Shown here: positions 46,479 through 56,473 of the stretch, in pieces
Layout of the letters: every line of letters starts with the position of its first letter
Position numbering within the stretch: the first letter of the stretch is position 1
Assembly: GCF_014217995.1 (NCBI RefSeq)
Contig: NZ_CP041617.1
Location: forward strand, 806,001 to 870,000
Reading direction: 5' to 3'
DNA length: 64,000 nt
From: Campylobacter vulpis
Lineage (GTDB): Bacteria > Campylobacterota > Campylobacteria > Campylobacterales > Campylobacteraceae
Made by a program: the position numbers and the translations under genes
The notes under the pieces: model-generated
Told to the model about the DNA's origin: nothing
Database searches by the model: none
Seen by the model: the letters and a program-made list of their open reading frames with translations, nothing else

Positions 46479-48679
46479 CTTTGCCCTATCTTTGCAATAA
46501 TATCATTAAATAAAGCACTAGGACGCATAATTGCCTCAGCTTTTGCATTATCAAACTTATAGTAACCTCCAAGATCTGCTTTGACGCCTTGAGCATTATT
46601 AAATTGTCCTCTAATCTCCTCTTCATTAGAGCTAAATTCCAAAGCTATATCCTTAAAAAAGCTTTGCAATTCCACATCTTGTGCCTGTCTTGATAGATGA
46701 TTTGCCCAATACATCGCTAAATAAAAATGGCTTGTGCGATTATCATCTTCACCAACTTTACGCGAAGGTGTTTTATTATTTTCAAGCCACTCGCCAATGG
46801 CTTCATCTAGGCAACTAGCTAAAACTTCAGCCTTATTTGATTTACATTTTTGTGCGTAAAATTCTAAACTTGCCTGTAAGGCTAAAAATTCGCCCAAACT
46901 ATCCCAACGCAAATGATTCTCCTCGACAAGTTGCTCTACTTGTTTAGGTGCTGACCCCCCTGCTCCTGTTTCAAACATTGCACCGCCATTTAGCATAGGC
47001 ACGATTGAAAGCATTTTAGCACTTGTGCCAAGCTCTAAAATAGGAAATAAATCAGTTAAATAATCCCTTAAAACATTACCCGTAATTGCGATGACATTTT
47101 TTCCAGCTCTAATTAATTCTAAGCTTTTCAAACAAGCCTCATAAGGAGCTAAAATTTTAATTTCTTTGCCTTTTGCTTTAAGTTCTTTTTGCACTAAATC
47201 TATCATTATTTTATCACTTGCTCTTTTTTCATCAAGCCAAAAAATCGCTTCATCGCCGCTTAATTCTTGCCTTTGAATTCCTAAGTCAATCCAGTTTAAT
47301 ATCGCATCAAATTTAGCTTGATTTGCCCTATAAATGTCATTTTTATTAAGCTTATGTTCAAGTAAAACTTCTCCATTTGCAACAATTCTCATTGTGCCAT
47401 TTTCTGGTGCGATGAAAGTTTTATCATGTGAGCCGTATTCTTGTGCTTTTTTAGCCATTAAGCCGACATTTGAAACGCTACCAAGTTTTGCGGGATTTAA
47501 AGTGCCATTTTTATGTAAATCTTCAATTACCGCTTGATAAATAGTCGCATAAGTCTTATCGGGAATTAAAGCGTTGGTGTCTCTTTCTTTACCCTCTTTA
47601 TCCCAAAGTTTTGCACCATTTTTAAGCATAGCAGGCATAGAAGCATCGACTATCACATCGCTTGGAACATGTAAATTTGTAATGCCTTTGTCTGAATTCA
47701 CCATAGAAATATCCGCACTTTTGCTTAAAATTTCTTGGTATTTTTTAAGGATAGCATCTTTTTGACTTGAATTTTCTACCTTGCTCAAAAGCTCGTTTAA
47801 GCCATTATTTGCATTGATGCTTAACCTTTCAAATTCCTTACCAAATTCTTCAAAAAGCTCTTTAAAATAAGTCTTCACAGCATAACCAAAAATAATAGGA
47901 TCACTCACTTTCATCATTGTAGCTTTTAAATGCAAGGAAAAAAGCAAATTTTCATCTTTACAAAGCTTAATTTGCTCCTCATAAAAACGCATTAATTTTT
48001 CTACATTCATAAAGGTTGCGTCTAAAAGCTCGTTTTTCTCAAGCTTTAAGCCCTCTTTTAAAATCGTTTTTGTGCCATTTTCACTAACGAATTCAATGTG
48101 AGCTAAACAATCATTTTTAATTAAAACTGCTTTTTCATTAGAGAAAAAATCGCCATCTTTCATATAAGAAACCCTACTTTTTGACTGAGGATTAAACGGA
48201 ACAACGCGGTAAGGATTATGCTTTGCATAATCTTTCACAGCCTTAGTGCAGCGGCGGTCTGAATTACCCTGACGCAAAACGGGATTGACTGCGGAACCTA
48301 GAATTTTTTGATACTTCGATTTAATTTGAAATTCTTCGTCATTTTTTGGTTCATCTGGGTAATTTGGTAACATATATCCCTTTTTTTGCAATTCTTCAAT
48401 CGCCGCTTTAAGTTGTGGGATAGAAGCGGAAATGTTTGGAGTTTTAATAAGATTTGCATCCGCTTTTTTCACAAGTTCGCCTAAATTTGCTAAGGCATTT
48501 TCACATTTTTGATCCTCCTTCAAACTCTCGCTAAATTCGGCTATAATCCTACCTGATAAAGAAATATCAGAGCTTACCACTCTTATATTAGCTTTACTTA
48601 AAAAAGCTTTGACGATAGGTAAAAACGAGTAAGTTGCAAGTGCTGGAGACTCATCAGTTAGAGTATAAGTAATATGCAT
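46475..48679 (-). CDS. icd: Isocitrate dehydrogenase (NADP), monomeric type (734 aa)
   Basis: Large monomeric IDH family: TYTLTDESPALATYSFLPI at the start, RQGNSDRRCTKAVKDYA, VSDPIIFGYAVKTYF, and the C-terminal TSHFYLAMYWANHLSRQ. About 740 residues, the family length. It heads the operon; the promoter region upstream has TATACT on the reverse strand at about 48704-48709. Confidence 0.97.
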   Translation of the reverse strand: MHITYTLTDESPALATYSFLPIVKAFLSKANIRVVSSDISLSGRIIAEFSESLKEDQKCENALANLGELVKKADANLIKTPNISASIPQLKAAIEELQKKGYMLPNYPDEPKNDEEFQIKSKYQKILGSAVNPVLRQGNSDRRCTKAVKDYAKHNPYRVVPFNPQSKSRVSYMKDGDFFSNEKAVLIKNDCLAHIEFVSENGTKTILKEGLKLEKNELLDATFMNVEKLMRFYEEQIKLCKDENLLFSLHLKATMMKVSDPIIFGYAVKTYFKELFEEFGKEFERLSINANNGLNELLSKVENSSQKDAILKKYQEILSKSADISMVNSDKGITNLHVPSDVIVDASMPAMLKNGAKLWDKEGKERDTNALIPDKTYATIYQAVIEDLHKNGTLNPAKLGSVSNVGLMAKKAQEYGSHDKTFIAPENGTMRIVANGEVLLEHKLNKNDIYRANQAKFDAILNWIDLGIQRQELSGDEAIFWLDEKRASDKIMIDLVQKELKAKGKEIKILAPYEACLKSLELIRAGKNVIAITGNVLRDYLTDLFPILELGTSAKMLSIVPMLNGGAMFETGAGGSAPKQVEQLVEENHLRWDSLGEFLALQASLEFYAQKCKSNKAEVLASCLDEAIGEWLENNKTPSRKVGEDDNRTSHFYLAMYWANHLSRQAQDVELQSFFKDIALEFSSNEEEIRGQFNNAQGVKADLGGYYKFDNAKAEAIMRPSALFNDIIAKIGQR

Positions 48680-48792
48680 CTTTTATCCTTATTTGCTAAT
48701 ATTTCTTCAAAGTATAATAAAATTTCGAAAAAATGCAAGAGTAAGTTTAAATTTTTTTTTAGTTTTATCAATAAGAAAAAAACAAATTTTCC

Positions 48793-49599
48793 TTAAAGAA
48801 AATTTGCAAGTTTTTCTCCAAATTTAATTCTTGTTTTTGGCTCAAAATTTAAATGTCCCTTTTGCGACAAAACAACTATGGTAGAACCTAACTCAAAATT
48901 TCCAAGCTCTTCGCCTTTTTTTATAATCAAATCATTATATTTTCTTGTAAAATTATGTGCCGTTTTCATATTTGTTTGCACGCTTTTATCAAAATCAAAG
49001 CACATTTTGCCGACATTTTGCGCCCCAACAAATACAAGCCAAAAAATGAAATTTTTTTCTACACTTTTACATTTTAAACTCACTCTTTCATTTTGTGTGT
49101 AAAGATTTGCTATTTTTGACAAATGCTTTTCATTGACGCTAAAAAGTGCGCCACTCGTATAAGTTAAGCTTAAAATTTGCAAATTGCAAGGGGCGTGATA
49201 GCGGTGATAATCTTTTGGAGAAAGATAGATATTTGCGTAATTAAGCCCATTTTTTAGCTCCTCTTTTTCATAATTATCCCTTAAAAGCTCTTCTACGCTA
49301 TAAGTTCGCCCCTTAATGCTAAAAGCAAAAAGTTCATTTTCTGCCAAAAAAGCCTCTCCGCTTTGCAAAATGCACCCATCGCTAGGAGAGATAAAGCCAT
49401 CTTCTAAATTTCTTAGTTTTTCTAGCTTTCTTGTGAAAAGTGCGTTTAAGCTTTCATATTCATTTGGTTTTTTAAATTCACTCATATCAATGTTAAAATG
49501 ATTCACATAACGCTCATTAATAAAACTTTGCAAAGCTTTAAAGAATTTAAAACCCGCTATAATTCCAAAAAACCTTGAACTATCTCTATCAAAACTCAT
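48793..49599 (-). CDS. psd: Phosphatidylserine decarboxylase proenzyme (268 aa)
   Basis: Makes phosphatidylethanolamine. The self-cleavage site is LGST near residue 239 (NFELGSTIVVLSQKG), giving the pyruvoyl group. The substrate region YLSPKDYHRYHAPC is also clear. Start overlaps the stop of the phosphoesterase gene by 4 nt (ATGA). Confidence 0.95.
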   Translation of the reverse strand: MSFDRDSSRFFGIIAGFKFFKALQSFINERYVNHFNIDMSEFKKPNEYESLNALFTRKLEKLRNLEDGFISPSDGCILQSGEAFLAENELFAFSIKGRTYSVEELLRDNYEKEELKNGLNYANIYLSPKDYHRYHAPCNLQILSLTYTSGALFSVNEKHLSKIANLYTQNERVSLKCKSVEKNFIFWLVFVGAQNVGKMCFDFDKSVQTNMKTAHNFTRKYNDLIIKKGEELGNFELGSTIVVLSQKGHLNFEPKTRIKFGEKLANFL

Positions 49600-50732
49600 T
49601 TATCGCCCCTTAAATTTAAAATAACAAGCTCACTTTGAGAAAAAGTTCTAAGGCTAGGTCCCCAAAAGCCTGCCCCACGACTCACAAAAAGTTGCGTTTT
49701 TTCACTCAAAGGATAAAGCCCTGAAACAAAACCTTGCTGAAGCTTTACCAAAAGTGCAAAAGGGAAAATTTGCCCTCCGTGCGTATGTCCGCTTAAAATC
49801 AAATCAAAATCACTCACATCATAAAGCTGTGTGGTTTTAGGCTGATGGGCGAGTAAAATGCTTGGTTTGCTTAAATTTAAATCCACCTTAGCCCTTGCTA
49901 AATCAGGTGCTAAGATACCCTTTCTAAGTCCTACTAAGTCCCCTACTCCAGCGATATTGATAAAGCCTAAATCTACGCCTTCATTGACTAAAATTCTCAT
50001 ATTAGTTTGACCTTTTAAAAGCTCTAAAACTTCATTGATTCCGTGATAATATTCGTGATTTCCCAAAGCATAAAAAGTGCCGTAAGTTGATTTTAAATCA
50101 TTGAGTTTTGAGATGTAGGGCTTTAAAGTTTCAGGCTTTGCATCGACCAAATCACCCACGATAACGATCATATCGACATTTTTACTATTAACCTTTTCTA
50201 TAATTTCACTTAGAAATTTTTCGTGCAAATTTTTTCCTAAATGAATATCCGTTAGCATAGCGATTTTAAGCTCTTTTGTTAAATGCGAAATTTCAATATC
50301 AACTTCGTTAAATTCAGGCACTTTAATCGCACTATAAATACTAAAATAAGTTATGAAAGCTCCAAATAAAAGCACAAAAATTTCAAAACTCACTTTAAGA
50401 AAAGAGGCAATTTTCATAAAACTTTTTCCCAAAAGCGTTAAAACAAGCCTTAAAAAATCTAAAAGTAAAGTTACAAAGAAAAAGCAATAAGTCGGCGCAT
50501 ATAAAGAAGCAAAAAAACTATACCAAGTATCATTTAAATATTCGCTTGAGCGAAAAACCATAAAAAAAGCTTGTGCTAAAAAAAGTGTGAAAAGTATTAA
50601 GGCAAAAAGTCGCCTTAAATATTTAAGTGTGATGAATTTAAGCACTAATCTTTTGTAAATATAAATATTTGCCAAGCCAAAAATTAAAGTTACACCAAAA
50701 GAAAAAATTAAAAATATCATCAAGCCCTCCAA
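49596..50732 (-). CDS. Membrane metallophosphoesterase (378 aa)
   Basis: The N-terminal 140 residues contain four membrane helices. Then a calcineurin-like phosphatase domain: MLTDIHLGKNLH, VIVGDLVDAK, YALGNHEYYHG, LLAHQPKT and LSGHTHGGQIFP supply the metal ligands. Members of this family (YkuE-like) act on lipid or nucleotide phosphoesters. It is coupled to psd, which suggests a phospholipid-related substrate, but this is inferred. Confidence 0.85.
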   Translation of the reverse strand: MEGLMIFLIFSFGVTLIFGLANIYIYKRLVLKFITLKYLRRLFALILFTLFLAQAFFMVFRSSEYLNDTWYSFFASLYAPTYCFFFVTLLLDFLRLVLTLLGKSFMKIASFLKVSFEIFVLLFGAFITYFSIYSAIKVPEFNEVDIEISHLTKELKIAMLTDIHLGKNLHEKFLSEIIEKVNSKNVDMIVIVGDLVDAKPETLKPYISKLNDLKSTYGTFYALGNHEYYHGINEVLELLKGQTNMRILVNEGVDLGFINIAGVGDLVGLRKGILAPDLARAKVDLNLSKPSILLAHQPKTTQLYDVSDFDLILSGHTHGGQIFPFALLVKLQQGFVSGLYPLSEKTQLFVSRGAGFWGPSLRTFSQSELVILNLRGDK

Positions 50733-50784
50733 AATAAAATGCGAATTATAACAAGCTAAAATTAAATATCCATATAAACTTTTT

Positions 50785-50793
50785 TGTTATAAT
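50785..50793 (+). promoter_or_regulatory. gltX promoter -10
   Basis: Extended -10 TGTTATAAT, about 31 nt before the gltX start. It lies in the short gap between the two diverging genes. Confidence 0.7.
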
Positions 50794-50823
50794 CCCCACT
50801 CAAAATCCATAAAAGGTTATAAA

Positions 50824-52122
50824 ATGTATCGTTTCGCACCCTCTCCTACTGGAGATATGCATATAGGAAATTTAAGAGCGGCTTTGATTAATTACCTTTG
50901 TTCTAAGCAGGAAAAAACAGACTTTATCTTACGCATAGAAGATACAGATAAGGCTAGAAATATCGCAGGAAAAGAAGAGGAAATTAAGAAAATTTTAAAA
51001 CTTTTTGGCATTTCTTGGCAGCATTATTATGTGCAAAGTGAAAATTTGAAATTTCACCGCCAAATGGCTTTAAAATTAGTCAGCGAAAAAAAGGCTTTTG
51101 CTTGTTTTTGCACCGAAGAAGAATTAAACACTAAAAAAGAAGCTGCTAAGGCACAAAATAAACCTTACCGCTATGATGGAACTTGTGAGAATTTGCAAGA
51201 TAACGATGTTTTAGAAAATGAAAAGCCCTTTGTTATACGCCTTAAAAAACCAGAAAAAGCGATGAAATTTAAAGACTTTATTAAGGGGGAGCTTTGCTTT
51301 GAGCCTGAAAATATCGATAGTTTTGTCATTATGAGAGCGGATAAAACGCCTACTTATAATTTCGCTTGTGCGGTTGATGATATGCTTGAGGGTGTTTCGT
51401 GCATTATAAGAGGCGAGGATCATGTCTCTAACACGCCCAAGCAAGAGCATATCCGTGCAAGTTTGAATTATGAAAAGCCTATGACTTATGCACATTTGCC
51501 CATTATCCTTAATGAAGAGGGGCAAAAAATGAGTAAAAGAGAGGCACATTCTAGCGTAAAATGGCTTTTAGAGAGTGGGATTTTACCAAGTGCGGTGGCG
51601 AATTATTTATTATTACTTGGCAATAAAACCCCTTGCGAAATTTTTACCCTTGATGAGGCAATTTCGTGGTTTGACTTGCAAAAACTTTCTAAAGCACCGG
51701 CTAGATTTGACTTAAAAAAGCTTTTGCAAATCAATAGGGAGCATATTAAAAGACTTGATGATACAAGCTTAAACGCTCTTTTAAAGACGGATAAAAACTT
51801 AGCCCCTTTAGCGAAATTTTACACGCAAGAGGCTAGCACTTTGGTGGAGCTTAAAGAGAAATTGGAAGCCATTTTTGCCAAAAAAGCTTATGGTGAATTT
51901 GAGAAAGAATGTGTGATTTTAAAAGAGGCTTTAGAAAAATGTGAGCTAAAAGAAAACTACGAGGAATTTAAGCAAGAATTAATAAAACTTAGTGGCTTAA
52001 GGGGTAAAAACTTTTTTATGCCTTTAAGAATTGTGCTTACAGGCAGCACACACGGACCCGAGCTTACCGAGCTTTATCCTTACCTAAAGCCCTTTATAAA
52101 AGAACTAGCGAGAAAGGTTTAA
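50824..52122 (+). CDS. gltX: Glutamyl-tRNA synthetase (432 aa)
   Basis: Class I signature [17 protein letters not shown] (HIGH-type) at the start and [11 protein letters not shown] as the KMSKS-type loop. The zinc-binding stretch seen in many GluRS is reduced (CFCTEEELN). At 432 residues it fits the short GluRS that Campylobacter carries as one of two copies. It may charge tRNA(Glu) or tRNA(Gln); which cannot be told here. Confidence 0.95.
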   Translation: MYRFAPSPTGDMHIGNLRAALINYLCSKQEKTDFILRIEDTDKARNIAGKEEEIKKILKLFGISWQHYYVQSENLKFHRQMALKLVSEKKAFACFCTEEELNTKKEAAKAQNKPYRYDGTCENLQDNDVLENEKPFVIRLKKPEKAMKFKDFIKGELCFEPENIDSFVIMRADKTPTYNFACAVDDMLEGVSCIIRGEDHVSNTPKQEHIRASLNYEKPMTYAHLPIILNEEGQKMSKREAHSSVKWLLESGILPSAVANYLLLLGNKTPCEIFTLDEAISWFDLQKLSKAPARFDLKKLLQINREHIKRLDDTSLNALLKTDKNLAPLAKFYTQEASTLVELKEKLEAIFAKKAYGEFEKECVILKEALEKCELKENYEEFKQELIKLSGLRGKNFFMPLRIVLTGSTHGPELTELYPYLKPFIKELARKV

Positions 52123-52123
52123 G

Positions 52124-52408
52124 ATGACAGATGCTATTTTAATATCTTTAATTCAGGCGGTGCAATTTTTCATCACGGCTTATACTTGGGTAATTATTAT
52201 CACAGCTTTAATTAGTTGGGTTAATCCAGACCCTTACAATCCTATCGTGCAAATTTTATACAAACTTAGCACACCTGCCTATAAACTTGTAAGTAAAATT
52301 CCGACACGCATAGGAAATATAGACCTAGCGCCTTTAATCATCGTTTTTGCTTTATGGTTTATCAATAATCTTTTAAGTAATTTAATCTTAGGCGGAGTGT
52401 TAAGATGA
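52124..52408 (+). CDS. YggT family membrane protein (94 aa)
   Basis: Two membrane helices (residues about 8-30 and 62-85) around a loop with ALISWVNPDPYNPIVQILYK, the YggT signature. Sits one base after gltX and overlaps the transglycosylase start. Possible role in osmotic protection or divisome organisation; not established. Confidence 0.88.
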   Translation: MTDAILISLIQAVQFFITAYTWVIIITALISWVNPDPYNPIVQILYKLSTPAYKLVSKIPTRIGNIDLAPLIIVFALWFINNLLSNLILGGVLR

Positions 52409-54009
52409 AAAAATTTTTTTTACTTGCTTTTGCGTTGTGTTATTTAAATGCCGCTCATTATGAGCTTGAAACCTTAAAAAAATATGAAAATTCCATAGCT
52501 AAAGATTATTATATTTACCGACTTTTGCAAAAAAAATCCCTAGAAAAAAAAGAAGTGCAAAATTTACATTCGCATATTTTTCGCTATGTTGGGGTATTAA
52601 AAAAGGAGTTGGATAAGCTCGCCCCCTTAAAGCCCTATGTTAATTCAAAATATGCAAAGTGCTATACCTACACTAAGGATACCATACTTGATGCAAATGC
52701 CACTTGTCAAAGTGTGCGTTTAAATTCTCTTAATTTCATCGCCTCTCTCACGCCAGATACAAGAAAGGTTCTTGCAAAAAATTTGCCAAATTTTAGCACC
52801 CTACTCCTTGCCTTTAATGAAAAAAATCCTATGAACTATATCGTTAAAAAAGAGGACGCAAATGCCTTTTTTAAATACTTTAATTATTCTAAAAAAACGG
52901 ATTTTGAGCTAAATGCAAATTTTGTTAATAAACTTACCACTCAGGATAGCTTTAAAAATTTTGCACAAAATATCATTATCAAAAAAGAAAATGCCAAATT
53001 TGCAGAATCACTTTTAGAAGTTAATGCTAGCAAGGTAAAGGAGGACACTGCTTTTTATTTGGGGGTTAATGCCCTTGTTTTTGAGGAAGAAGATTTAGCG
53101 TATCATTTTTTTAAAAGTGCCTATGAAAGCTTTAAGCAAAAAGCAAACCAAGATAATGCACTTTTTTGGCTGTGGCTCATTAAAAAAGATGAAAAGCACC
53201 TAAAAGAACTTGCTAAAAGCCAGTCCTTAAATATTTATAGTCTTTATGCTAGGGAGCTTACTAATGCACCTTTTGTTGAACTTAAGGTATTGAAAGCACC
53301 CGATACAAAAAGCAAATTTGATATGAGTAATCCTTTCGCGTGGCAAGAGCTTGCCAGACGCATAAGAAATGCTGATGCAAATGAGTTAAAAAGACTAGAA
53401 AAAGAATTCAAAACGCAAAGCACTCTACCCATTTATGCTCTCATAAAAGAAAAAATCGATAAGAAAAATTATTTCATAATGCCTTATTTTGAGTATATTA
53501 AGGACTATGATGTAAAAAGACAAGCCCTTATTTTAGCCATAGCTAGACAAGAAAGTCGCTTTATCCCTACGGCGATTTCGACTTCTTACGCACTTGGAAC
53601 TATGCAATTTATGCCCTTTTTAGCAAATCACATCGGACATAAAGAGCTTAAAATCGCAAATTTCGACCAAGATTTTATGTTTAAACCTGAAATTGCCTAT
53701 TTATTTGCTAATCATCACTTAAATTATTTAGAAAAGCACCTAAACTCTCCGCTTTATGTTTTTTACGCTTATAATGCAGGCATAGGCTTTACCACTAGAC
53801 TTTTAAAAAGAAATGATATGTTTAAAGAGGGAAAATATGAGCCTTTTTTATCTATGGAACTTGTGCCTTATCAAGAGACTCGAATTTATGGAAAAAAGGT
53901 TTTGGCTAATTATATTGCGTATCGACATCTTCTGAACGATAATATAAAGATTTTGGATATCTTTGAAAATTTAATTCAAAACACGCAAACTCAAGCGAAC
54001 AAATCTTAG
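52405..54009 (+). CDS. slt: Soluble lytic murein transglycosylase (534 aa)
   Basis: A signal peptide (residues 1-17) is followed by a helical superhelix and a lysozyme-like C-terminal domain: AIARQESRFIPTAISTSYAL with the catalytic Glu, GTMQFMPFLANHIG and FYAYNAG. Cuts glycan strands and makes anhydromuropeptides. It overlaps the converging lipoprotein gene by 104 nt. Confidence 0.92.
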   Translation: MKKFFLLAFALCYLNAAHYELETLKKYENSIAKDYYIYRLLQKKSLEKKEVQNLHSHIFRYVGVLKKELDKLAPLKPYVNSKYAKCYTYTKDTILDANATCQSVRLNSLNFIASLTPDTRKVLAKNLPNFSTLLLAFNEKNPMNYIVKKEDANAFFKYFNYSKKTDFELNANFVNKLTTQDSFKNFAQNIIIKKENAKFAESLLEVNASKVKEDTAFYLGVNALVFEEEDLAYHFFKSAYESFKQKANQDNALFWLWLIKKDEKHLKELAKSQSLNIYSLYARELTNAPFVELKVLKAPDTKSKFDMSNPFAWQELARRIRNADANELKRLEKEFKTQSTLPIYALIKEKIDKKNYFIMPYFEYIKDYDVKRQALILAIARQESRFIPTAISTSYALGTMQFMPFLANHIGHKELKIANFDQDFMFKPEIAYLFANHHLNYLEKHLNSPLYVFYAYNAGIGFTTRLLKRNDMFKEGKYEPFLSMELVPYQETRIYGKKVLANYIAYRHLLNDNIKILDIFENLIQNTQTQANKS

Positions 54010-54394
54010 CTTTAAGAGCATTTTCTCTCTTAAAGCTAGGCAAACTTATTTTAAAATGCTTCGTATAGCTATTATTAATCACATATTTTAAAAGCGTATC
54101 TTTCATCTCAAGTGCTTCAATTTTTGCTTCCCTTCCATTGATAAAGGCTTTTAGATTGTGAAGTTCCAAGCTATTTGGCGTAAAAGATAAAATAAAAATA
54201 TCCTCCTCACTCCCCTCATCTAAGGTAGGATTAAGATAACTTAGAGTCGCTACAATGCTTACATCAGCAACGCTAAATTTATGTTTTTGTGCGAACATTA
54301 GCGTTTGGGTTTTTAAATTCACTTCTTTTTGCACCTCATTTTTATGCACACAAGCACTTAAAAATAAAGAGAATATTAAAATTATTTTTTTCAT
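53906..54394 (-). CDS. Lipoprotein of unknown function (162 aa)
   Basis: Signal peptide with a lipobox, IFSLFLSACVHK (cysteine at residue 15). The body is beta-rich without known motifs. It converges with slt and overlaps it tail to tail by 104 nt, so each C-terminus constrains the other. A homologue sits in this position in C. jejuni as I recall. Confidence 0.8.
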   Translation of the reverse strand: MKKIILIFSLFLSACVHKNEVQKEVNLKTQTLMFAQKHKFSVADVSIVATLSYLNPTLDEGSEEDIFILSFTPNSLELHNLKAFINGREAKIEALEMKDTLLKYVINNSYTKHFKISLPSFKRENALKAKICSLEFACFELNFQRYPKSLYYRSEDVDTQYN

Positions 54395-54956
54395 TTTTAT
54401 CCTTTAAAAAATCCTTAATATTATATAAAATTATATAATTTAACGCAAATTATGCTTAAAAGAAAGGTAAAAATGCACAATTTAGCATAAAATCATAAAG
54501 AAGCGACATTACTCAATAAAAAAATAAACGGATTAAAATTTCTACAAATACCAGACGAGATAAAGTATAAGGATAGTCCTTTAATTTTAGATAAAAAGCG
54601 TTCATTTTTGCTGCAAATGGGTCATTCATTTGTAAAGTTATCAAAGTAAAAAAAACGGCGAAACATTTGGTATTAATAAGGAAGACTGAGTTAAATTTTC
54701 TCAAAATTTTAGTGTTAAAATTTCTTTTTTTATAGCAAAATATTTAAAACAAAAATAAGCATTTTTGAATTAAAAATATTAGCAGGTAAGAAATTGTGCG
54801 AGATTTTGATGAAATTATTAATAGATACAAGATAAAATTTAGACCATTTTACTGATGAACTATTCACAATATTCAAAGCTAAAACAAAAATAAAGGCGAA
54901 AATTTAATTTTCATTAAAAAGAAAAGATATAATTTTATATTTTTTAGGAAGTATGT
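54395..54956. other. Intergenic gap with possible gene remnant
   Basis: About 560 nt with no convincing gene. At 54503-54646 the plus strand reads an open frame without a start codon (ATLLNKKINGLKFLQIPDE, then YKDSPLILDKKRSFLLQ) that looks protein-like and may be the remnant of a lost gene. On the other strand, 54513-54704 is an ORF without a ribosome binding site. Nothing else seen. Confidence 0.3.
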
Positions 54957-55454
54957 ATGAAGCAACTCATTATGGCTTTTAGTGGTCCGTCAAATTCTGG
55001 TAAAACCACGCTGATAGAAAAACTAACGCAACACTTTATTCAAAAGGGCTTAAAGGTGCTTGTGATTAAGCACGACCCAGCCGATAAGGCGAATTTTGAT
55101 ATAGAGGGTAAAGACAGCTTTAAATTCTTTCAAAGTGGTGCAGAAACTATCATTTTAAGCCCGACAAGAACAACTCTTTTTTCTCACGAAAAAAAAGATC
55201 TTTTCGAAGTTTTGAGATTTGTGGAATTTGATTTGTGTTTGATTGAGGGATTTAAAGAGCTTGATTTGCCTAGAATTAGTGTTTTTTATAAGGATATTGA
55301 TGAGGATTATTTTGCTTACTCAAATGCGGTAGCTAGCTATGAAAAAATTTCTTATAAAAATCTTACTTGGCTTGATTTAAGCGACTTAGAGCAAATCGCT
55401 TCCTTCATACTTAATAATGCCTTAAAAGGAGAATTTGATGCAAGAACTCGTTAA
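54957..55454 (+). CDS. mobB: Molybdopterin-guanine dinucleotide biosynthesis protein MobB (165 aa)
   Basis: GTP-binding P-loop [14 protein letters not shown] at the start, then [11 protein letters not shown] and [18 protein letters not shown], the MobB pattern. Helps to attach GMP to molybdopterin for formate dehydrogenase, nitrate reductase and similar enzymes. Overlaps the fbp start by 17 nt. Confidence 0.93.
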   Translation: MKQLIMAFSGPSNSGKTTLIEKLTQHFIQKGLKVLVIKHDPADKANFDIEGKDSFKFFQSGAETIILSPTRTTLFSHEKKDLFEVLRFVEFDLCLIEGFKELDLPRISVFYKDIDEDYFAYSNAVASYEKISYKNLTWLDLSDLEQIASFILNNALKGEFDARTR

Positions 55455-56283
55455 ACTTATACAAAAAGCCGTGATAGACATTGCAAACGCACTGAAATTT
55501 CCAGACACCTCATATAGTGAAGAAAAAAACTCAAGTGGCGATACTCAACTTAAATTTGATGTTTTAAGCGATGAAATTATCACTAAAAACTTAAGCGAAA
55601 GTAAAGCTCTAAAGGCTCTCATTAGCGAAGAAAAAGAAGAAATCCTAAAACTCAATGAAAAGGGCAAATTTATCGTAGCTTACGATCCTCTTGATGGCTC
55701 TTCTTTAATGGATGTGAATTTTGCCATAGGCTCTATTTTTGCCATTTACGAAGAGGAAGTTTCGCCTAAAAATTTAAAAGCAGCACTTTATAGCATTTAT
55801 GGAGCGAGGCTTGAGTTTGTTTTTTGCGAGGGTAAGGAAGTGAGGCTTTATCGCTTAAATGAAAGTGGCAAATTTGACTTTGTCAAAGAGCTTAAAATGG
55901 CTGAAAAAGGCAAAATTAACGCCACAGGAGGCACACAAAAATTCTGGGACAATAAACACGCAAATTTCATTAAAGAACTTTTTGAAGAGGGGTATAGGTT
56001 AAGATATAGCGGAGCTATGGTAAGCGATATTCATCAAATTTTACTTAAGGGCGGAGGGCTTTTTAGCTACCCTGCCACAAAAGATGCTCCAAATGGAAAA
56101 TTAAGAGCCTTTTTTGAAATTTTTCCTCTTGCTTTCATCGTTGAAAAAGCTGGAGGGGCGACTAGCAACGGACAAAATGCCTCCTTGCTCGAGCTTGAAT
56201 TTCATCAAATTCACGCTACTAGCCCTTGTTTTTTTGGAAGTAAATATGAAATTAATAAACTTTTAAAGGCATACAATGGCTGA
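55438..56283 (+). CDS. fbp: Fructose-1,6-bisphosphatase, class I (281 aa)
   Basis: [21 protein letters not shown] holds the metal-binding DPLDGSS, and [17 protein letters not shown] the sugar-phosphate site. The gluconeogenic step fits an organism that mostly lives on amino acids. ATG 55438 lies 6 nt after AAAAGGAG. The end overlaps the next gene by 8 nt. Confidence 0.95.
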   Translation: MQELVKLIQKAVIDIANALKFPDTSYSEEKNSSGDTQLKFDVLSDEIITKNLSESKALKALISEEKEEILKLNEKGKFIVAYDPLDGSSLMDVNFAIGSIFAIYEEEVSPKNLKAALYSIYGARLEFVFCEGKEVRLYRLNESGKFDFVKELKMAEKGKINATGGTQKFWDNKHANFIKELFEEGYRLRYSGAMVSDIHQILLKGGGLFSYPATKDAPNGKLRAFFEIFPLAFIVEKAGGATSNGQNASLLELEFHQIHATSPCFFGSKYEINKLLKAYNG

Positions 56284-56464
56284 TAAATTTGAAGAGGATA
56301 TGAGAGTAAAAAAAGACATTTTGCAAAAATGTCAAAATGATAAAGGCTTAAATTCCTGCTATAAGTGCGAAGAAATTTTTAACTGCACTACGCGAAAAAG
56401 CTATGTAGATGCCGTTTATAATAGTATGTCTAAGGGTAAAACCGAAGGCGGATTTGAATTTTAA
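56276..56464 (+). CDS. Conserved small cysteine-containing protein (62 aa)
   Basis: Four cysteines in [19 protein letters not shown] could bind a metal. The end [10 protein letters not shown] is typical of a small family found in this position in Campylobacter. It overlaps fbp and is 9 nt before metG. Function unknown. Confidence 0.8.
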   Translation: MADKFEEDMRVKKDILQKCQNDKGLNSCYKCEEIFNCTTRKSYVDAVYNSMSKGKTEGGFEF

Positions 56465-56473
56465 AGGAGTAAA

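Noticed and set aside
54513-54704. 63-codon reverse ORF between the lipoprotein and mobB
   Set aside because: No ribosome binding site; the opposite strand looks more like a gene remnant. Not supported as a gene.
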